Assembly: GCF_905175375.1 (NCBI RefSeq)
Contig: NZ_CAJIMS010000001.1
Span: 1,798,001-1,862,000, forward strand
Source: Chryseobacterium aquaeductus
GTDB taxonomy: Bacteria; Bacteroidota; Bacteroidia; Flavobacteriales; Weeksellaceae
Direction: 5' to 3'
DNA: 64,000 nucleotides
The notes beneath the pieces were generated by a model. That model searched no databases. It was not told the origin of the DNA and saw nothing but the letters and a program-made list of their open reading frames with translations. A program made the translations under genes and the position numbers. This document shows, piece by piece, positions 1-10,084 of this stretch; the first letter of the stretch is position 1; the number at the start of each line of letters is the position of its first letter.

Positions 1-824
1 ATGTTGTAGGTACAGGATCTTCATTTACAACACCATCGCTTACTGCAACAACGCCATATTATGTTTCTGCAGCTAATACTACCATGGGTTATGTAGGATT
101 ACCAGCGCCAATCTCTATAACTGGTAATAGTGGTGTAAATAGCTTAGGTTTAATATTTGATGCTATTAGACAGATGACTATCGAAACGGTAGATATTTAT
201 CCGTTGCATGCTACTAACACTTCAGGAACTGTAACTATTGATTTAAAAGATGCCGCAAATGTTACTCTACAGACAGTTACTGTGAACGTAACTGTAAGTC
301 CTTCGGGAGCTCTTAATACAGTATCATTAAATTTTCTTGTACCTGCTGGAACTGGTTATAAGCTTGTAGTAACAGGAAAATCAACTACTATTACTAGTTT
401 TTTAAGAGAAAGTGATACTGCAAATTTCAGCTATCCATATGTGTTCCCTGGTGTTTGTACCATTACAGGAACGACGACAGCAAACTTTTATTATTATCTT
501 TATAACTGGAAAGTATCTTCAATTTGCGAATCAGCAAGAACAATGGTAACTGCTACCGTAGACAGTAACTGTCTTTCAACTTCGGAAACAGATAAGAAGA
601 AAAACATTAATGTTTATCCAAACCCCTTCTCAGACGTTATCAATATCGACAGACCAGAACTGGTAAAATCAATTCAGATTACAGATTTATCTGGTAAATT
701 GGTAAGAAACAATATCAAAGCAGAATCTATTTTGAGATTAAATGATCTTACAGCTGGAATGTACATTCTACAACTTGATATGAAAGATGGTTCTAAACAG
801 ACGATCAAAATAATTAAAAAATAA
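1..824 (+). CDS. T9SS-exported adhesin-like protein, 3' part (5' end outside window)
   Basis: The reading frame is open from base 3, so the gene starts upstream of the window and the ATG at 84 is internal. The visible part begins in an Ig-like repeat (TTPYYVSA, matching TTNYYVST in the next gene). It continues through a beta-rich domain with the shared YNWKVSS and CESARTMVTATVDSNC segments. It ends in a type IX sorting domain: YPNPFSDVINID, then LSGKLVRNN, LTAGMYILQL and a terminal KIIKK. That tail directs export across the outer membrane by the T9SS and surface anchoring in this phylum. It is a close paralogue of the two following genes. The binding partner is unknown. Confidence 0.85.
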   Translation, partial: VVGTGSSFTTPSLTATTPYYVSAANTTMGYVGLPAPISITGNSGVNSLGLIFDAIRQMTIETVDIYPLHATNTSGTVTIDLKDAANVTLQTVTVNVTVSPSGALNTVSLNFLVPAGTGYKLVVTGKSTTITSFLRESDTANFSYPYVFPGVCTITGTTTANFYYYLYNWKVSSICESARTMVTATVDSNCLSTSETDKKKNINVYPNPFSDVINIDRPELVKSIQITDLSGKLVRNNIKAESILRLNDLTAGMYILQLDMKDGSKQTIKIIKK

Positions 825-847
825 GTTTAAAATATTCAAATACTGAA

Positions 848-878
848 AGTGAACTCTTGAAAAAGGGTTCACTTTTTT
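848..878 (+). terminator. Rho-independent terminator of the first adhesin gene
   Basis: An inverted repeat AGTGAACTC / GGGTTCACT (one G-T pair) is followed by a run of six T. It lies 24 bases after the stop codon. Confidence 0.8.
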
Positions 879-1059
879 ATATAATGTATGCACTGAATAA
901 GAAAATATCATCTTTATAGATTGGTGTTTTTGGATAGAAAACTTTAATTGTATAGATAAATCCCATAAATAGTGCGTTTTTTTTGATTTATTTCATGCGA
1001 TAGAGATGAATATTTGTTAATTTAAAATTTATTATATTTAAAGAAATAAAATAAATTTT

Positions 1060-3165
1060 ATGACTAAACTCTACAAATTATGTTACAGAATTGGCAAGAT
1101 TGATCATTTATTCAAATTTTTGCTAATAGTTACTGCTATTTTTGCATGTGTCACTACAAAAGTAAAAGCTCAGGTGAGTGCTTATACTTTTGCGCAATCT
1201 TCAGGAACATATACTTCAGTATTTGGAACCGTACTGGGAACTGCTACAGGAAATGCATCTGCTACTAACTTAAACAGTGTAGTATATCCTGTTACTTTAC
1301 CATTTAATTTTAATTTTAATGGTGTGTTATATTCTTCGATTAATGTTTCCACCAATGGTTTTATTACATTTGGATCTGTGGTTCCTACAACCACTAATAC
1401 AACACCAATTTCGGGTACAGCTTTGTATGATGGAGCAATCTCTGCATGGGGAAGAGATTTAAGCAGTTATTTTGATGTTAATTCTAGAACTGGAAGTATA
1501 GTTTGGGAAACGGTAGGTACTGCACCTAACAGAGAAGTAGTAGTAGAATGGAAAAATTTCAGAACGAATTCTGCAACTGCTGTAACGTCAATTTATTCCT
1601 TTTCATTTCAGATTAGATTGTCTGAAACATCCAATATTATAAAGGTTGTTTACGATTCTGGAAGTTATCTCGTAGGAAGTACTGCAGTAACAGGAACTAC
1701 ACAAGTAGGTTTACGAGGCAGCTCAAACTTTGATTTTAATAATAGATTAAATGACACTTCAACAGAATACTTTAATTCTACGGCAGGAATTACTAATACG
1801 AGTTCACAAGCATTTAATACTACAGCTGCAATCCCAGGAATGCCAACTTCCGGACTTACTTATTCATGGACGCCGCCTTCATGTTATGCTCCCTTAAGTG
1901 TTTCTACCTCTAATCCTACGACTAATTCTGTTGATGTATCTTGGGTAGCGTCACCTTCATTACCTTCCGGTGGTTATGATATTTATTACAATACATCAAG
2001 CACACCACCTACAATTGCAACGACGCCAAACATAACAGGTTTTCAGGGTACTTCAACTACATTGCCCGGATTGCCGCCTTTAACTTCTTACTACGTTTGG
2101 GTGAGAGCAAACTGTGGTGCAGGTAACTTGAGCGTGTGGTCATCTCAAACGGTTATGTTTTCAACTTTATGCCAGCCGCCATCAATTTTGACGACAACAG
2201 GAGCTACAGTTTGCCCAAATCAATCAGCAACGCTTTCTGCAACTGCAGATGCAGGAACCACTATCAGTTGGTATAGTGCACAAACTGGTGGAAATTTATT
2301 AGTTACAGGATCTACGTATACTACTCCTCTTTTAACAGCTACAACAAATTATTACGTAAGCACATATACAGGAACTACAGGCCTTTCAGTAGGGAAAACA
2401 ATATTTAGTCCAAGCCCTAGTAGTGGAGCAGGAACCACAAATTTTGGGTTGGTATTTGACGCACTCAGCTTCTTTACTTTGGAAACAGTAACGGTTTATC
2501 CGGTAAGTGCAAGTGGTGCCTCGGGAACTTTAACGATAGATGTGATAGATGGAAATGGAAATATACTCCATTCTAAAACGGTCAACGTAACAGGATCTCC
2601 TACCAGTGCACCAGTCGCACAAATTATTGATCTTAATTTTCTTATTGCTCCTGGAACTAATTATAAATTGCGACCGGGAAGTTATACAGGAATTACGGGA
2701 TTGCTTTTTGATCCTGCAGCAAATGCACCAGGAGGGAACTATGGCTATCCTTTTCTACTTCAAAATTTGGTAAGTATCAACACCAGTACATTAGGTGCGC
2801 CACCAACAAATGCGCCACGGAATGATTTATACTACTATTTTTATGATTGGAAAGTGTCTAGTAAATGCGAATCAGCAAGAACAATGGTTACTGCTACAGT
2901 AGATTCAAACTGTTTATCAACTTCTGAAACCGATAGAAAGAATAGTATTAAAGTTTATCCAAACCCATTTTCAGATGTTATCAATATCGACAGACCAGAT
3001 CTTGTTAAATCAGTTCAGATTACAGATTTATCCGGAAAGTTGATTAGAAGTAATTTGAAAGCAGAATCCGTTTTAAGATTAAACAATCTTACAGCAGGAA
3101 TGTACATTCTACAACTTGATATGAAAGATGGTTTTAAACAAACGCTTAAGATTATTAAAAAATAA
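1060..3165 (+). CDS. T9SS-exported fibronectin III / Ig-like adhesin
   Basis: 701 aa. A signal peptide ends around residue 38 (KVKAQ) after a hydrophobic stretch. Residues ~39-272 form an N-terminal beta domain nearly shared with the next gene (SAY-F-QSSG, NREVV, PGMPTSGLTYSWTPP). A fibronectin III module follows (~275-370, YYVWVRANC), then an Ig-like repeat (~372-440, GTTISWYSAQTGG). A C-terminal region matches the preceding gene, and the type A sorting domain (YPNPFSDVINID, ITDLSGKL, KIIKK) closes the protein. It should be secreted by the T9SS and displayed on the surface. Tandem location and swapped modules suggest duplication with domain shuffling. An adhesive role is inferred from the modules. 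Confidence 0.85.
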   Translation: MTKLYKLCYRIGKIDHLFKFLLIVTAIFACVTTKVKAQVSAYTFAQSSGTYTSVFGTVLGTATGNASATNLNSVVYPVTLPFNFNFNGVLYSSINVSTNGFITFGSVVPTTTNTTPISGTALYDGAISAWGRDLSSYFDVNSRTGSIVWETVGTAPNREVVVEWKNFRTNSATAVTSIYSFSFQIRLSETSNIIKVVYDSGSYLVGSTAVTGTTQVGLRGSSNFDFNNRLNDTSTEYFNSTAGITNTSSQAFNTTAAIPGMPTSGLTYSWTPPSCYAPLSVSTSNPTTNSVDVSWVASPSLPSGGYDIYYNTSSTPPTIATTPNITGFQGTSTTLPGLPPLTSYYVWVRANCGAGNLSVWSSQTVMFSTLCQPPSILTTTGATVCPNQSATLSATADAGTTISWYSAQTGGNLLVTGSTYTTPLLTATTNYYVSTYTGTTGLSVGKTIFSPSPSSGAGTTNFGLVFDALSFFTLETVTVYPVSASGASGTLTIDVIDGNGNILHSKTVNVTGSPTSAPVAQIIDLNFLIAPGTNYKLRPGSYTGITGLLFDPAANAPGGNYGYPFLLQNLVSINTSTLGAPPTNAPRNDLYYYFYDWKVSSKCESARTMVTATVDSNCLSTSETDRKNSIKVYPNPFSDVINIDRPDLVKSVQITDLSGKLIRSNLKAESVLRLNNLTAGMYILQLDMKDGFKQTLKIIKK

Positions 3166-3187
3166 TATAGATAATTGACTATCTAAT

Positions 3188-3218
3188 AAGGCGGACTTCA
3201 AAAGAGTCTGCCTTTTTT
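3188..3218 (+). terminator. Rho-independent terminator of the second adhesin gene
   Basis: An inverted repeat AAGGCGGACT / AGTCTGCCTT with a 7-base loop is followed by T6, 22 bases after the stop codon. Confidence 0.8.
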
Positions 3219-3345
3219 ATAATCTATTTTTTGAAATAAATCTAAATTATAGACAATTGAAATATTATGGATGAATGTTATTTAGCATGTGAATAATTCA
3301 TATAAAATGGTTTTAAATTGTTTTTTTTTACAAAATATTTTGTGT

Positions 3346-3376
3346 TTTGGTGGTAATTCAAAAATTACTATCTTTA
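3346..3376 (+). promoter_or_regulatory. Bacteroidota-type promoter of the third adhesin gene
   Basis: TTTG at 3346-3349 is separated by exactly 19 bases from TATCTTTA at 3369-3376. This fits the TTTG-N19-TAnnTTTG consensus of the flavobacterial primary sigma factor with one mismatch. The coding start is 20 bases further on, so the leader would be short. Confidence 0.6.
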
Positions 3377-3395
3377 GGAAACCTAAAAATTTTTT

Positions 3396-6011
3396 ATGAA
3401 AAAAATCTATCAGTTATCATTCAGAAGCAAGATTGATTTTCTATTTAAATCCTTGCTCATAGTTGCTGCAATTTTTGCAGGTGTGTGTTCAAAGGTAAAA
3501 GCCCAGGTAAGTGCTTATTCTTTTGTACAATCGACAGGAGTTTTTACTCCTATCAATGGAACAGTGCTGGGAACAGCCACTGGGAATGCGTCTGCAACCA
3601 ATTTAAACAGTGAAGTGTATCCTGTAACATTACCTTTTAGTTTTATTTTTAATGGTACAGCATACAGTTCATTAACTGTATCATCAAACGGTTTTGTTTC
3701 ATTTGGAACAACAACTCCTACGACTACCAATACGACACCAATATCCAGCACAGCTGCTTATGATGGAAGTATTGCGGCTTTTGGTAGAGATTTGAATAGC
3801 GTATTTGATGTAAACAGTGTTACAGGAAATATAAGTTGGGAGGTAGTAGGATCAGCACCCAACAGGGAAGTTGTGATTCAATGGAAAGATTTCAGACCTA
3901 CTAATGTAACGGTAACAACATCTGTCTATACTTTTTCCTTTCAAGTCCGTTTGCAAGAAACTTCAAATGTAATCAAAACTGTTTACACAAGCGGTTCATA
4001 TGTGGTGGGCAATACATCTTATGCTTCCACGGCGCAGATAGGTTTACGGGGATCTGCAAATACGGATTTTAATAATAGACTGAATGCAACTACATTAGAA
4101 TTCGTAAATTCTACAGCGGGAACTGCCAACAGCAGCACTCAGGCTTTTAATACTGTGAATGCTGTTCCTGGAATGCCTAGTACAGGATTGACATATACAT
4201 GGACACCTCCCGCATGTTTCAGACCTATGGTCGTTACCAATCCGACCAGTACAGTGAACAGTGTTAATGTGCAATGGGTAGCGCCTGCACCACCACCAGC
4301 AGGCGGATACGAAATTTTTTACAGTACAGTGAATTCCGATCCTACTTCAAGCACTACTCCTTTAATTACCGGAATTAATGCTACATCTACGACCATACCA
4401 AGTTTAAATAGTAGTACAACTTACTATGTGTGGGTGAGGTCAGTTTGCAGCGGATCAAATAAAAGCGAATGGTCGCTATCCGGAATCGCAAAAACATTAT
4501 GTGCTCCAAATACTTCCATGTTTGAAAATTTTGATTCTTATGCAACTGGTAGTATTGTACCAGACTGCTGGGCAAGAATCGTTGGAGCGAGCAATACTGC
4601 ACAAAGTATTAGTGCTACAGCACCTGCCTCAGGAACCAGACATATTTCGCAAACGACCTCCACGGCAGCTAATGCTACCATTGTGGTACTTCCTGAATTT
4701 AGCAACGTAAATGCAGGAACTCATTGGTTAAGATTTAAAGCAAGGGTAGCATCCGGAACTGGTTCTTTGGACATAGGATATGTCACCACAATCACAGATG
4801 CGTCAACTTTTGTCAATATTCAAACATTAAGCATTGCGAATACAACTTACACATCACAGGATGCTGAATACACTGTTACAGTACCTAATACGATACCGTC
4901 CAATGCTAGATTAGCTATCAGAAATATCGGGACGTCTGCAGTATCTCATTTTTTTGATGATGTGTATTGGGAGGTGAAACCGACCTGTATTGCTCCGGGA
5001 AATGTTTCTGTTTCTGCCATTACTACAACATCTGCAACAGTGCAGTGGAATGCTTCTGTAACACCGCCATCGAGTGGTTATGAGGTATACTATTCGACTT
5101 CCGGTACGCCGCCAACTTCTTCCACATTGCCAAATGTTACAGGAATCGCAGGTTTGTCTACGGTGATAAGCCCACTACAGCCGTCTTCTAATTATTACGT
5201 TTGGGTAAGATCTGCCTGCAGCAGTTCAGATAAAAGCAACTGGTCTCTGGCATTGAGTTTTGCTACACAATGTGGACTTATATCCGGTGCATATTCTGAA
5301 GATTTTGAAAATTATCCGGCGGTAGGGAATGGTGCATCCGGTGGAGTATTGCCTAATTGCTGGACCAATCTTGGAACCGCTCAGGGTGGGCATGTTTCAA
5401 ACAGTACTTCATCTGTCATTTCGGGGACGAATACTTTATATCTGTGGACATCCGGTACAACTTACGTTGCCTATGTAGCATTGCCTCCTATGAGCACATT
5501 GCAGTCTGGTGATTACCGTCTGAAGTTTGACGGAAAAGCGAGTGTTACTGCTGGTGGAATCATTCAGTTAGGTTATCTGGATTCATCCAATGCTTTTGTG
5601 CAGTTAACAACTTTTAGTGTTCCAACTACAGGTACTGTGTATAATTTTTCATTCGACATACCTGCTCTTCCTACCGGAGTATCGCAGTTAGCTTTAAGAA
5701 ACCCTGGAACTCCTGCCAACAGCCTTTCGATAGATAATCTTTCTTATGAACTGAAAACACTATCAACTTCTGAAGCTGCTGTAAAAAGTATTGTGAGAAT
5801 TAATCCTAATCCTTTTAGTGAAGTGATTAATATAGATAAACCAGACTTGGTGAAATCTATTAGTATAGTTGATCTATCAGGAAAATTGGTAAGAAACAAT
5901 ATCAAAGCAGAATCTGTTTTAAGATTAAATGATCTTACTGCGGGGATCTATCTTTTACTCATCGAGATGAAGGATGGTTCCAGACAAAGCATTAAGGTTA
6001 TTAAGAAATAG
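3396..6011 (+). CDS. T9SS-exported adhesin with fibronectin III and cleaved-adhesin-like domains
   Basis: 871 aa. The signal peptide (ending KVKAQ) and residues ~38-272 closely match the preceding gene. Then come fibronectin III module 1 (~275-370), a cleaved-adhesin/MAM-like beta domain (~375-540, starting FENFDSY and ending FFDDVYWE), fibronectin III module 2 (~543-630, YYVWVRSAC) and a second cleaved-adhesin-like domain (~635-785, FENYP to SIDNLSYE). A type A sorting domain (NPNPFSEVINID, LSGKLVRNN, KVIKK) ends the protein. The cleaved-adhesin fold is known from T9SS-exported adhesins and gingipains. The ligand is unknown. The sorting domain is nearer to that of the first gene than to the second in the LSGKLVRNNIKAES segment. 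Confidence 0.85.
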   Translation: MKKIYQLSFRSKIDFLFKSLLIVAAIFAGVCSKVKAQVSAYSFVQSTGVFTPINGTVLGTATGNASATNLNSEVYPVTLPFSFIFNGTAYSSLTVSSNGFVSFGTTTPTTTNTTPISSTAAYDGSIAAFGRDLNSVFDVNSVTGNISWEVVGSAPNREVVIQWKDFRPTNVTVTTSVYTFSFQVRLQETSNVIKTVYTSGSYVVGNTSYASTAQIGLRGSANTDFNNRLNATTLEFVNSTAGTANSSTQAFNTVNAVPGMPSTGLTYTWTPPACFRPMVVTNPTSTVNSVNVQWVAPAPPPAGGYEIFYSTVNSDPTSSTTPLITGINATSTTIPSLNSSTTYYVWVRSVCSGSNKSEWSLSGIAKTLCAPNTSMFENFDSYATGSIVPDCWARIVGASNTAQSISATAPASGTRHISQTTSTAANATIVVLPEFSNVNAGTHWLRFKARVASGTGSLDIGYVTTITDASTFVNIQTLSIANTTYTSQDAEYTVTVPNTIPSNARLAIRNIGTSAVSHFFDDVYWEVKPTCIAPGNVSVSAITTTSATVQWNASVTPPSSGYEVYYSTSGTPPTSSTLPNVTGIAGLSTVISPLQPSSNYYVWVRSACSSSDKSNWSLALSFATQCGLISGAYSEDFENYPAVGNGASGGVLPNCWTNLGTAQGGHVSNSTSSVISGTNTLYLWTSGTTYVAYVALPPMSTLQSGDYRLKFDGKASVTAGGIIQLGYLDSSNAFVQLTTFSVPTTGTVYNFSFDIPALPTGVSQLALRNPGTPANSLSIDNLSYELKTLSTSEAAVKSIVRINPNPFSEVINIDKPDLVKSISIVDLSGKLVRNNIKAESVLRLNDLTAGIYLLLIEMKDGSRQSIKVIKK

Positions 6012-6031
6012 TAAACCTTTAAATTTATTTT

Positions 6032-6064
6032 AAAATAGGCTCCGAAATATTCGGAGCCTATTTT
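6032..6064. terminator. Bidirectional terminator between convergent genes
   Basis: A perfect 14-bp inverted repeat AAAATAGGCTCCGA / TCGGAGCCTATTTT has A-rich and T-rich outer arms. It sits between the plus-strand adhesin (stop 6011) and the minus-strand receptor (stop 6109), so it can serve both. Confidence 0.8.
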
Positions 6065-6108
6065 ATGATTTGATCATATCGGATTATTTATCATTCAGAA
6101 TTTATAAT

Positions 6109-8322
6109 TTATTGTCCCGTTTGCATCACTCCACCTGTTTCTTCTTTTTTACTGTTCAAAATATTAGCATCTTCTTTTGCTAGCTTATTTTTTGTTGGAA
6201 TTTTATAATTCACAGAAAGTCCGAAGTTTCGACTGTCGTATTTTGTTCTGATGAAAAGACTTTCTCCACCTGTAGGATTATTGGTTCTGATCTGCATCAC
6301 CTGTCCGTTCAAGATATCGTTTCCGAAGATTGAAACTGTCAAACGATTATCCATAAATTTCTTCGTTAAAGTAATATCTACAGAATTATTGAAGGGTTTT
6401 TCTGCCGTAAAGTAGAAATATCCCGCTCTTGGCGTGAGATAACTGTAATTTGCGGTCAGCTTGATGTCTTTAGGCAAAAGAATTTGTGTCATTAAATTAA
6501 ATATCCAAAAACCGTTGTTTTGTAAATTATTGATTTCGTGTTTTTGGTAACCTGCATACAGATACATGAAATTAATCTTATCAGGATTAAAATCAAACTT
6601 CATAATTTCACTTAAAGGTTTCGAGAAAATCATAAACGGAATAGGAAGTCCGACATTGAAATTGTGAATTTTCATTTCCGAAATATTCACCTGTTCGTTG
6701 AAGATATTTTTGCCTTCTCGTCTGATGATTTGTGCCACCTGATTTTTGGCATTACTCACGCTGTACCCGATAAATGCATAATCAAAAGCCGAAATTTTCA
6801 CTTCAAAATTATCAAATATCGTTGGTTGAAGAAACGGATTTCCCGTCACTTGGGTATTGGGTCCTTGGAAGGTATTGTTGTTCGGATTTAATGCAGAAAT
6901 ACTCGGCAGATTAATTTTCTTATTGTAGTTTGCCAATGCATATACCTGATTCATCACATTATACTGCACACTTGCATTCGGGAAAATTTTAAATTTATTA
7001 AAAGGAATCAAATTTTCTTGAATAATTGTGTTTGCACTATCTCTTCTTGCAACTCCCGAAATATCATAATTTTCTCCTCTTGCGCCGGCAATGAAATCAA
7101 ATTTTTTCAGTTTTGCCTGAAATTCTAAATACGTGGAAGCCGTTTGTCTTTGATATTCAAGATTGGTTAAGCCTTTACTTTCCGTGTCGAAATTTTGTTT
7201 TTCATACAATCCTCCAAAGCTTACTTTTCCTTCATCTAATATTTTCAGAGGTTGAGAATAATCTACTTTGAAATTGGCGATTCTCATATCTGAACTGTTT
7301 TCTAAAACATTTCCTGCTGTAAAATCGAATGGCTGGTTGGTATCGGTAAAAATTCCATTTCTGAAGATATTATTCTGACCAAATTTGCTGTCCGATTTCG
7401 TAAAACCAAATTGAAAATCAAGTTTTTTAAGCTTATCGTCAAAACGAACTTGGTAGGTAGCGACTGCTTCCTGTCTAAGATTATTGGTGTTGGCTGCATC
7501 AAAGGCGTTAAAATATGCTTCTCTGGAAATATTTGGATTTTGTAAAACCGGGACGTCTGCTAAGCCATTACTGGTAGTGTAATTATCATTTTTATTGTGA
7601 TAAATATCGTAGTTCAAAAGCAATCTGTCTTCGCCAAGATCAAATGTCAATCCGGATTTTGCAAAATATCCTCGCCCAACTCTGTCAGTATTGGTAAGAA
7701 TGAGATTATCCTGATTAGAATTCAACATACTTTCGCGATAGTTTTGTCCTACACTCAGTTGCCATCCAAAGAGTTTATTTCTTGCATTTAAATTTAAAGA
7801 ATGACTGGTTCTGCTTCTCAGTTTGTCTTCATTTGTAAAATTATAATTACCGGAATACGTTGCAGAAAGATATTTATTAGCATTTTTATTGGTGATAATA
7901 TTCATGATTGCACCGCCGGAAGTTGCCGGAAATTCTGCACCCGGCTGAGTGATGACTTCAATTCTTTCTACAGAATTGGCGGGCATTCCTTCAAGAAAAG
8001 AATTGAGCTCATTGCTGGTGATATTCAGAGGTCTGCCATTCAGATAAACATCCAGAATTTTTCCCTGATACATCATTCCTGCAATATCTGTGGATACAAG
8101 ACCGGGAAGTTTTTTGATTCCTTCCAACACATTTCCGTTGTTGAGATGAGGCTGCTCAGAGAAATCGAAAATAGTACGGTCGGCTTTCTGCTCAACGGCT
8201 TTTTTGGTTTTGGTGATGACAACACCTTCTATTTCTTTTTCTTTTACTTTAGTATCCTTTGTTTCTTGTGCAAAAGTAATTGTTGATGCTAAAACTGAAA
8301 GGGCAAGTATGATTTTCTTCAT
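6109..8322 (-). CDS. TonB-dependent receptor-like outer-membrane beta-barrel protein
   Basis: 737 aa. The signal peptide is MKKIILALSVLASTITFAQ. A plug-like domain covers ~35-150 (IEGVVITKTKK, VLEGIKKLPGL, VYLNGRPL, VERIEVITQPGAEFPA, GGAIMNIIT). The rest is a long alternating aromatic/polar barrel typical of the OMP_b-brl_3 family. It lacks the CarboxypepD-like N-terminal domain seen in many relatives and ends in a polar tail (KKEETGGVMQTGQ) instead of a terminal aromatic barrel strand. It presumably imports or binds an external ligand with TonB energy. The substrate is not evident, and no SusD-like lipoprotein or transporter partner is adjacent. About 290 bases upstream hold no recognisable feature. 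Confidence 0.8.
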   Translation of the reverse strand: MKKIILALSVLASTITFAQETKDTKVKEKEIEGVVITKTKKAVEQKADRTIFDFSEQPHLNNGNVLEGIKKLPGLVSTDIAGMMYQGKILDVYLNGRPLNITSNELNSFLEGMPANSVERIEVITQPGAEFPATSGGAIMNIITNKNANKYLSATYSGNYNFTNEDKLRSRTSHSLNLNARNKLFGWQLSVGQNYRESMLNSNQDNLILTNTDRVGRGYFAKSGLTFDLGEDRLLLNYDIYHNKNDNYTTSNGLADVPVLQNPNISREAYFNAFDAANTNNLRQEAVATYQVRFDDKLKKLDFQFGFTKSDSKFGQNNIFRNGIFTDTNQPFDFTAGNVLENSSDMRIANFKVDYSQPLKILDEGKVSFGGLYEKQNFDTESKGLTNLEYQRQTASTYLEFQAKLKKFDFIAGARGENYDISGVARRDSANTIIQENLIPFNKFKIFPNASVQYNVMNQVYALANYNKKINLPSISALNPNNNTFQGPNTQVTGNPFLQPTIFDNFEVKISAFDYAFIGYSVSNAKNQVAQIIRREGKNIFNEQVNISEMKIHNFNVGLPIPFMIFSKPLSEIMKFDFNPDKINFMYLYAGYQKHEINNLQNNGFWIFNLMTQILLPKDIKLTANYSYLTPRAGYFYFTAEKPFNNSVDITLTKKFMDNRLTVSIFGNDILNGQVMQIRTNNPTGGESLFIRTKYDSRNFGLSVNYKIPTKNKLAKEDANILNSKKEETGGVMQTGQ

Positions 8323-8613
8323 TCGGGGATTTACTTATATTCTGTTAGACGCTAAAAGATTAGTTTTGTTACAAAAGGTGATAATATCTTCTAGAAGAAA
8401 TATTTGCAATTATAAGTTTTTGTATGATAACTCACAGTCATGTTTTTTTAATGAAATTCAGATTTGAGATGCCTGATCGGTCTTACTTATTAGGTGTGTT
8501 TTTTGTGATAATTTAAATTCTTTGCTATATATTTTATTAATTAATGCATAAAGGAATAGAAATTGAAAACTATTATTGAATCCTTTTATTAAATAAATTA
8601 AATATCAACAATA

Positions 8614-9999
8614 ATGATAAAAAAAGATGCAATCATCATCGGTTCCGGACAAGCAGGAAATCCTCTTGCTTTAAAATTATCAGCTGCAGGCTTGAAAACA
8701 GTTTTAATAGAAAAATCTGAAGAAATGCTGGGCGGAGTTTGTGTAAATGTGGGTTGCACACCAAGTAAAACATTGATTGCTTCAGCTAAAGCTATGCACA
8801 AGATAAAGACAGCGCATAAACACGGAATTTCAGTCCCTGACGTATCGATAGATTTTGAAATCACACAGAAAAGAAAAAATGATATTGTTGCTAAATCTAA
8901 AAAAGGAGTAAAGAAAAATCTGGAAGAGGCAGAAAATCTTGACTTGATCTATGGAACAGCATCTTTCAGTGGAGAAAAAACAATTTCTGTGCAAAATGAA
9001 AGTGAGGAAGCCATTGAGTTTACAGCACCTTATATTTTTATCAATGTCGGATGCAGACCTGCAACTCCGGAAATTGATGGTCTGAAAGATGTAAAATGGT
9101 ATGATTCAACAGGAATACTTGAACTTCAGGAGATTCCAAAAAAATTAATCGTCATTGGAAGTGGTTATATCGGTTTGGAATTAGGGCAAATGTACAGCCG
9201 ATTCGGAAGTGAGGTAATTATCGTTGAAAAGGCAGGTCAGATCATATCTAACGAAGACGCAGATATTGCAGAGAATTTACAGGAAATTTTGGAAGAAGAA
9301 GGTCTTACGTTTCATCTTAATTCTGAAATTAAAAATGTAAAACAGGACGACAACAAAATTACTTTAACTTTTACCAAAAACAATAAGCAAGAACAGATAG
9401 AAGGAACACATCTTTTGATCGTAACCGGAAGAAAATCAAATGCAGACAGCTTACATCTTGAAAAAGCAGGTATAAAGCAGGATGATAAAGGATACATCAA
9501 AGTCAACCAAAAATTGGAAACTAATGTTGATGGCGTTTATGCATTGGGAGACATCAAAGGTGGTCCGCAGTTTACCCATATTTCTTACAACGATTATGTT
9601 ATTGTTTCCGATAATATTTTAGAGCAGAAAAACACTTCGACTGAAGGAAGAATTATTCCATATACTGTTTTTACAGATCCTCAGGTTGGGCGCGTCGGTT
9701 TGTCTGAAAAAGAGGCCACAGAAAAAAATCTGAATTTTACAGTCATCAAAATTCCCGGAAAAAGAATTACACGCGGTTTGGAATCTGCGGAGACTCAAGG
9801 TTTGTGGAAAGCTGTTGTAGACAATGATTCAGATAAAATTTTAGGTGCTGCGATCATTGGTAGCGAAGGAGGGGAAATGACATCGATTATTCAAATGGCA
9901 ATGAAAGGAAATATTTCGGCAAAAGACTTGCAGACTTTTATTTTTTCGCATCCGACTTATTCTGAGTCTCTAAATACGCTTTTTGATGAGTTGGAGTGA
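8614..9999 (+). CDS. FAD-dependent pyridine nucleotide-disulfide oxidoreductase (Lpd/MerA-like)
   Basis: 461 aa. The FAD-binding motif GSGQAG is at residues ~10-15. The redox disulfide motif GGVCVNVGCTPSK has Cys43 and Cys48. The NAD(P)-binding motif IGSGYIGLELG is near 185, and the second FAD motif GVYALGD near 310. A C-terminal dimerisation domain ends with the acid-base HPTYSE signature. All features of the lipoamide dehydrogenase / mercuric reductase family are present. There is no N-terminal heavy-metal domain and no C-terminal cysteine pair, so a MerA function is unlikely. No 2-oxoacid dehydrogenase genes are adjacent. The physiological substrate is open. Confidence 0.85.
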   Translation: MIKKDAIIIGSGQAGNPLALKLSAAGLKTVLIEKSEEMLGGVCVNVGCTPSKTLIASAKAMHKIKTAHKHGISVPDVSIDFEITQKRKNDIVAKSKKGVKKNLEEAENLDLIYGTASFSGEKTISVQNESEEAIEFTAPYIFINVGCRPATPEIDGLKDVKWYDSTGILELQEIPKKLIVIGSGYIGLELGQMYSRFGSEVIIVEKAGQIISNEDADIAENLQEILEEEGLTFHLNSEIKNVKQDDNKITLTFTKNNKQEQIEGTHLLIVTGRKSNADSLHLEKAGIKQDDKGYIKVNQKLETNVDGVYALGDIKGGPQFTHISYNDYVIVSDNILEQKNTSTEGRIIPYTVFTDPQVGRVGLSEKEATEKNLNFTVIKIPGKRITRGLESAETQGLWKAVVDNDSDKILGAAIIGSEGGEMTSIIQMAMKGNISAKDLQTFIFSHPTYSESLNTLFDELE

Positions 10000-10024
10000 A
10001 ACTTTTGTAAAATTACGAATTTAA

Positions 10025-10057
10025 AAACCCTTTCAAGATTGGATTTTGAAAGGGTTT
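10025..10057. terminator. Bidirectional terminator
   Basis: A perfect 12-bp inverted repeat AAACCCTTTCAA / TTGAAAGGGTTT lies between two convergent genes (stops at 9999 and 10085). Confidence 0.75.
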
Positions 10058-10084
10058 ATTATTTCTAAAAAAGATTTTTTAATC

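Noticed and set aside
7801..8286. 161-aa open frame antisense to the outer-membrane receptor
   Set aside because: It lies wholly within a well-supported TonB-receptor gene and has Cys/Phe-rich, family-less sequence; a shadow of the coding strand.
8614..9999. Mercuric reductase (merA) and a mercury-resistance locus
   Set aside because: The redox CVNVGC motif is shared with all Lpd-like enzymes; the heavy-metal domain, C-terminal cysteines and mer neighbours are absent.
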